Shown here one piece after another: positions 6,431 through 8,538 of a stretch of DNA of 8,538 nucleotides. The stretch spans positions 1 through 8,538 of the forward strand of contig DATKVN010000042.1 of NCBI GenBank assembly GCA_035530055.1, in the 5' to 3' direction. A model generated the notes under the pieces. The model searched no databases. It was given only the letters and a program-made list of their open reading frames with translations, and had not been told where the DNA came from. The position numbers were made by a program, and so were the translations under genes. The DNA is from a bacterium. Lineage in GTDB: Bacteria; UBA6262; WVXT01. The first letter of the stretch is position 1. Every line of letters starts with the position of its first letter.

Positions 6431-6691
6431 ATGGTCAAGGATTACAAACGGTTCAGGTCAGAAGTTAGAAAGGGTTTACATAAAGTTACTATAACCATTC
6501 CAGGTGAGGCTCTTGACTGGTTCTACGAGCTATCGAAGACGATGAAAAAGAAAAAAGGCTATAAGTTACCTCGTTCTTATATAATAAGGTCATTGATCAA
6601 TGTTTGTATGAAATTGAACATTAATGTCGAAGGCGTCAAAACAGAGGAAGACCTGGAAGAAAAGATATTAAGGGCTATCAAAAAATACTAA
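6431..6691 (+). CDS. Small ribbon-helix-helix-like protein A (86 residues)
   Basis: I do not recognise this exact family. The pattern fits a ribbon-helix-helix DNA-binding protein: a short alternating strand KVTITI (18-23), a first helix (25-41), a turn, then PRSYIIRSLINVCMKL (47-62), which resembles the SRSxxIRxLI second helix of CopG/Arc-like repressors. A third charged helix (TEEDLEEKILRAIKK, 71-85) follows. AAAGAGG at 6417-6423, 7 bases upstream, supports the ATG. The gene is transcribed from the TTGACA promoter above and is followed 73 bases later by a divergent paralogue with the same layout. Proteins of this type are often autoregulators or antitoxins and act as dimers. No toxin-like gene follows, so an antitoxin role is not supported. 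The coding call is firm because of the paralogue; the DNA-binding role is inferred. Confidence 0.75.
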   Translation: MVKDYKRFRSEVRKGLHKVTITIPGEALDWFYELSKTMKKKKGYKLPRSYIIRSLINVCMKLNINVEGVKTEEDLEEKILRAIKKY

Positions 6692-6722
6692 TAGCTTGCA
6701 GCGCTTGTTATTTTTTTGTGCA

Positions 6723-6742
6723 ATTGAAACATTGATTTCAAT
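6723..6742. promoter_or_regulatory. Inverted repeat upstream of small protein B, candidate operator
   Basis: ATTGAAA (6723-6729) and TTTCAAT (6736-6742) form a perfect 7-base inverted repeat around a 6-base spacer, 22 bases before the ATG of the second small gene. The half ATTTCAAT also occurs at 6393-6400 beside the -10 box of the first gene. Ribbon-helix-helix proteins bind short inverted or direct repeats, so this may be their operator. AT-rich DNA gives such matches by chance, so this stays tentative. Confidence 0.35.
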
Positions 6743-6764
6743 ATTACCAAAGGGAAATTAAACT

Positions 6765-7013
6765 ATGATTTCGCGCAAAGTCAAACAAAGTTCCGTTTTA
6801 TTACAGAAAACACAAATCGACTTTTTGAGGAATTTGGCAAAAAGGATAGAAAAGGAAGGCCATAAGAAGATGTCGCGTTCTAAGATTGTGAAGGTGTTGA
6901 TCAAAACTCTGACATGCATAGAGCCGGACATTGGCGAGTGCAGAAGCGAAAAGGAGATCGAAAGAGCGCTTCTCAAGTGCCTCAAAAAAGCCGCAAGGGA
7001 ACTGAAAAGGTAA
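6765..7013 (+). CDS. Small ribbon-helix-helix-like protein B, paralogue of A (82 residues)
   Basis: Residues 16-75 align without a gap to residues 26-85 of the preceding small protein, with 15 identities in 60 by hand count and matching hydrophobic positions throughout. Shared landmarks are the Asp at the start of helix one (IDFL versus LDWF), MSRSKIVKVLIKTL (36-49) against LPRSYIIRSLINVC, and the closing EKEIERALLKCLKK against EEDLEEKILRAIKK. The strand before helix one (SSVLLQ) is less regular than in A. AAAGGGA at 6749-6755, about 9-10 bases upstream, is a moderate ribosome binding site. The pair probably arose by an old duplication and may form a heteromer or regulate one another. The coding call rests on this conservation; function is inferred from the fold pattern only. 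Confidence 0.75.
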   Translation: MISRKVKQSSVLLQKTQIDFLRNLAKRIEKEGHKKMSRSKIVKVLIKTLTCIEPDIGECRSEKEIERALLKCLKKAARELKR

Positions 7014-7018
7014 TAAAG

Positions 7019-7177
7019 ATGCTGGTTATTGATTATGAACTTTGCTCTAACATAAGAAAGCCCTCATCTCCAGTAGAATTAAACAAATATCCGTATTACT
7101 GGAAGAAAATCCGGAATAAGCAGAAAAAATTTAGTCATACTCTTCGGTATCCCCACCGTAATCCCCCGTTATCATAA
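7019..7177 (+). CDS. Doubtful small ORF, unknown (52 residues)
   Basis: An ATG 5 bases after the stop of small protein B opens 52 codons, with AAAGG (7006-7010) 8 bases upstream. The predicted peptide (MLVIDYELCSNIRKPSSPV...) is basic and rich in Lys, Asn, Tyr and Pro towards its end, with no recognised motif. Its position directly behind a possible repressor pair is where a toxin would be expected, but nothing in it resembles one. It could equally be a remnant or chance frame. Confidence 0.2.
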   Translation: MLVIDYELCSNIRKPSSPVELNKYPYYWKKIRNKQKKFSHTLRYPHRNPPLS

Positions 7178-7210
7178 GACTTCGTATTTGCGCCCGCAAA
7201 CAAAAAACTC

Positions 7211-7239
7211 TTGCAAAAGATTGGTATTTATGATAAACT
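7211..7239 (+). promoter_or_regulatory. Weak promoter-like pair upstream of the ComM-like gene
   Basis: TTGCAA (7211-7216) and TAAACT (7234-7239) are separated by 17 bases, each a 4 of 6 match to sigma70 boxes. If used, the REP pair at 7265-7319 would lie in the 5' untranslated region. Confidence 0.25.
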
Positions 7240-7264
7240 TTACAAACAACAATTGAAAATTATT

Positions 7265-7319
7265 TGGAGTAGCGAAACTTGTTTCGCGATAATAACACAG
7301 AGCAAACTCTGCTACTCCA
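7265..7319. repeat. REP pair with GGAG heads (REPIN-like)
   Basis: TGGAGTAGC (7265-7273) and GCTACTCCA (7311-7319) are perfect 9-base inverted ends of a 55-base element. Inside are two hairpins: GCGAAA-CTTG-TTTCGC (7272-7287) and CAGAG-CAAA-CTCTG (7298-7311). Each strand therefore reads as a GGAG-headed REP unit followed by its own hairpin, the arrangement of a REPIN. The hairpin next to each head differs in sequence. It lies 27 bases upstream of the ComM-like start and could also fold in mRNA. Confidence 0.75.
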
Positions 7320-7346
7320 CTTACTCATTAAAGAGAAAGGATTTTA

Positions 7347-8538
7347 ATGCTTTCCATTGGATTGAGCGGTGCAGTTTTAGGAATTGAGGCTTATCCTGTA
7401 AAGGTGGAAGTAGATATCTCTTCCGGACTTCCCCATTTCTCTACGGTCGGTCTTCCCGATACGGCGATCAAGGAGAGTAAGAACAGAGTCCTGGCGGCGA
7501 TTAAGAATTCTGGATACGAATTTTCTATGAAAAGGATTACGGTCAATTTAGCTCCAGCGGCAGTAAAGAAGGAAGGTGCTGCTTTTGATTTGTCCATTGC
7601 CTTAGGGATTTTAGCTGCTACTGGTCAATTATCCCAGGATAGGCTACAGAAGTATATAGTTCTGGGAGAACTATCGTTGGATGGTAGTGTGCGTAAAGTC
7701 AAAGGTACCTTGCCTATTGCCCTGGCGGCAAGAGAGGCTGATGTAGATGGTCTAATTATTCCTGAAGGGAATAGAAAAGAAGCCTCAGTGGTGAAAGGTT
7801 TAAATGTTTTCCCGGTTAGAAATTTGAAAGAGACAGTAGATTTTTTGAATGGAAGAGATGAGCTTTCTTCCTTCTCTATAGATTTGGAAGAGGAATTTGA
7901 AGATAGGCGTAATTATGAGACAGATTTTGCTGACGTTAAAGGTCAGGAATATGCCAAGCGAGCCCTGGAAGTTGCTGCCAGTGGGGGACATAACATACTT
8001 CTCATTGGCCCGCCTGGGTCTGGAAAGACCATGCTGGCTAAGAGGTTGCCATCCATTTTGCCTACAATAACCTTAGATGAGGCATTGGAGACCACAAAAA
8101 TTCACAGTGTCATTGGTCTAATCCCTTCAAGGTCGGCAATTGTAGGTACCAGGCCTTTTCGTTCTCCACACCATACCATCTCTGATGTGGCATTGATAGG
8201 AGGCGGTTCTTTTCCCAGGCCTGGCGAGGTTAGCTTAGCCCATAACGGGGTCCTCTTTCTGGATGAGCTTCCTGAATTTCACCGCAATGTTTTGGAAGTT
8301 TTGCGTCAGCCCATTGAGGATGGTGTGGTGACTATTGTCCGCGTAAGCACAGCTTTAACTTATCCTGCCAAGTTTATGCTGGCTGCAGCTATGAACCCCT
8401 GCCCTTGCGGGTTCTACGGCGATTCACAGAGAGAATGCACCTGCACTCCTTTTCAAATCCAGAAATATCGAGCTAAAATCTCAGGACCGCTCCTTGACCG
8501 AATCGATATGCATATTGAAGTGCCACCAGTTAAATACC
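7347..8538 (+). CDS. comM: ComM/YifB-like Mg-chelatase-type AAA+ ATPase, 3' end cut by window
   Basis: The first 397 codons of a gene that normally has about 500 are present; roughly the last 110 residues lie outside. Residues 1-165 match the N-terminal Lon-protease-like (ChlI) domain, with [14 protein letters not shown] at 35-48, VNLAPA at 66-71 and LGELSLDG at 106-113. The AAA+ core has Walker A GPPGSGKT (221-228), RSPHHTISD (272-280), Walker [11 protein letters not shown] (302-311) and the NPCPCG segment (350-355) followed by CTC, a cysteine cluster that may bind zinc. [10 protein letters not shown] (382-391) carries the conserved arginine region. AAAGGA (7336-7341), 5 bases upstream, supports the start. 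ComM is a hexameric helicase that drives branch migration during natural transformation in Vibrio; many bacteria not known to be competent also have it. Expected in the cytoplasm. Family assignment is firm; a role in DNA uptake here is inferred. Confidence 0.93.
   Translation, partial: MLSIGLSGAVLGIEAYPVKVEVDISSGLPHFSTVGLPDTAIKESKNRVLAAIKNSGYEFSMKRITVNLAPAAVKKEGAAFDLSIALGILAATGQLSQDRLQKYIVLGELSLDGSVRKVKGTLPIALAAREADVDGLIIPEGNRKEASVVKGLNVFPVRNLKETVDFLNGRDELSSFSIDLEEEFEDRRNYETDFADVKGQEYAKRALEVAASGGHNILLIGPPGSGKTMLAKRLPSILPTITLDEALETTKIHSVIGLIPSRSAIVGTRPFRSPHHTISDVALIGGGSFPRPGEVSLAHNGVLFLDELPEFHRNVLEVLRQPIEDGVVTIVRVSTALTYPAKFMLAAAMNPCPCGFYGDSQRECTCTPFQIQKYRAKISGPLLDRIDMHIEVPPVKY

Larger units (their letters stand above)
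7014..7346. other. Gap between small protein B and the ComM-like gene
   Basis: These 333 bases contain no confident gene. They hold a doubtful 52-codon ORF (7019-7177), a small hairpin TTTGC-GCCC-GCAAA (7187-7200) with no T-tract after it, a weak promoter-like pair (7211-7239) and a REP pair with GGAG heads (7265-7319). Confidence 0.6.

Noticed and set aside
6689-6717. Terminator after small protein A (T7 tract at 6711-6717)
   Set aside because: The stem before the T-tract is only about six pairs with two G-U pairs and a 10-base loop, too weak to call, and the paralogue downstream shows no strong promoter of its own.
6914-7018. Extension of the 7019 ORF upstream into small protein B
   Set aside because: This part overlaps the conserved C-terminal half of small protein B in another frame, so it is not expected to code.
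7187-7200. Hairpin TTTGC-GCCC-GCAAA as a terminator
   Set aside because: The stem is five pairs and is followed by CAAAAAAC, not a T-tract; no T-tract on the other strand fits either.
7391-7991. Minus-strand open frames inside the ComM-like gene
   Set aside because: They oppose conserved ChlI and AAA+ sequence and have no recognisable domains or ribosome binding sites.

Overview
This window reads as ordinary bacterial chromosome with some accessory material. Every convincing gene lies on the + strand. CoaE and a ComM/YifB-type AAA+ ATPase are bacterial families, and most starts have clear Shine-Dalgarno sequences. The DNA is moderately AT-rich. The radical SAM enzyme and the many palindromic repeats would suit an anaerobic, possibly uncultured lineage. 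That is an inference; I cannot name the phylum.

Region 1 (1-3585) looks like one operon. It starts with the C-terminal end of a DUF72/YecE-like protein cut by the window edge. Next come AmrS, the radical SAM enzyme of the AmmeMemoRadiSam system, and one gene that fuses the other two parts of that system, Memo (protein B) and AMMECR1 (protein A). Dephospho-CoA kinase (coaE) closes the run. The fused protein begins with a signal peptide. A strong internal ribosome binding site and ATG lie exactly at the start of the AMMECR1 domain, so one gene may yield an exported fusion and a cytoplasmic AMMECR1. This is the most interesting feature here.

Region 2 (3551-3727) is a cluster of REP-like palindromic units with GTAG heads. 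The cluster runs into the 3' end of coaE and supplies its last codons. Region 3 (3757-6320) holds a multi-membrane-span GT39/PMT-like glycosyltransferase and an aldo/keto reductase 35 bases downstream.

Region 4 (6321-7346) has a sigma70-like promoter followed by two small, divergent tandem paralogues with a ribbon-helix-helix-like pattern and no recognisable toxin. After these come a doubtful 52-codon ORF and a second REP pair with GGAG heads. Region 5 (7347-8538) is the first 397 codons of a ComM-like ATPase that runs off the window.

The AmmeMemoRadiSam genes presumably act together, but their shared reaction is, to my knowledge, not established. The other genes show no clear pathway link.
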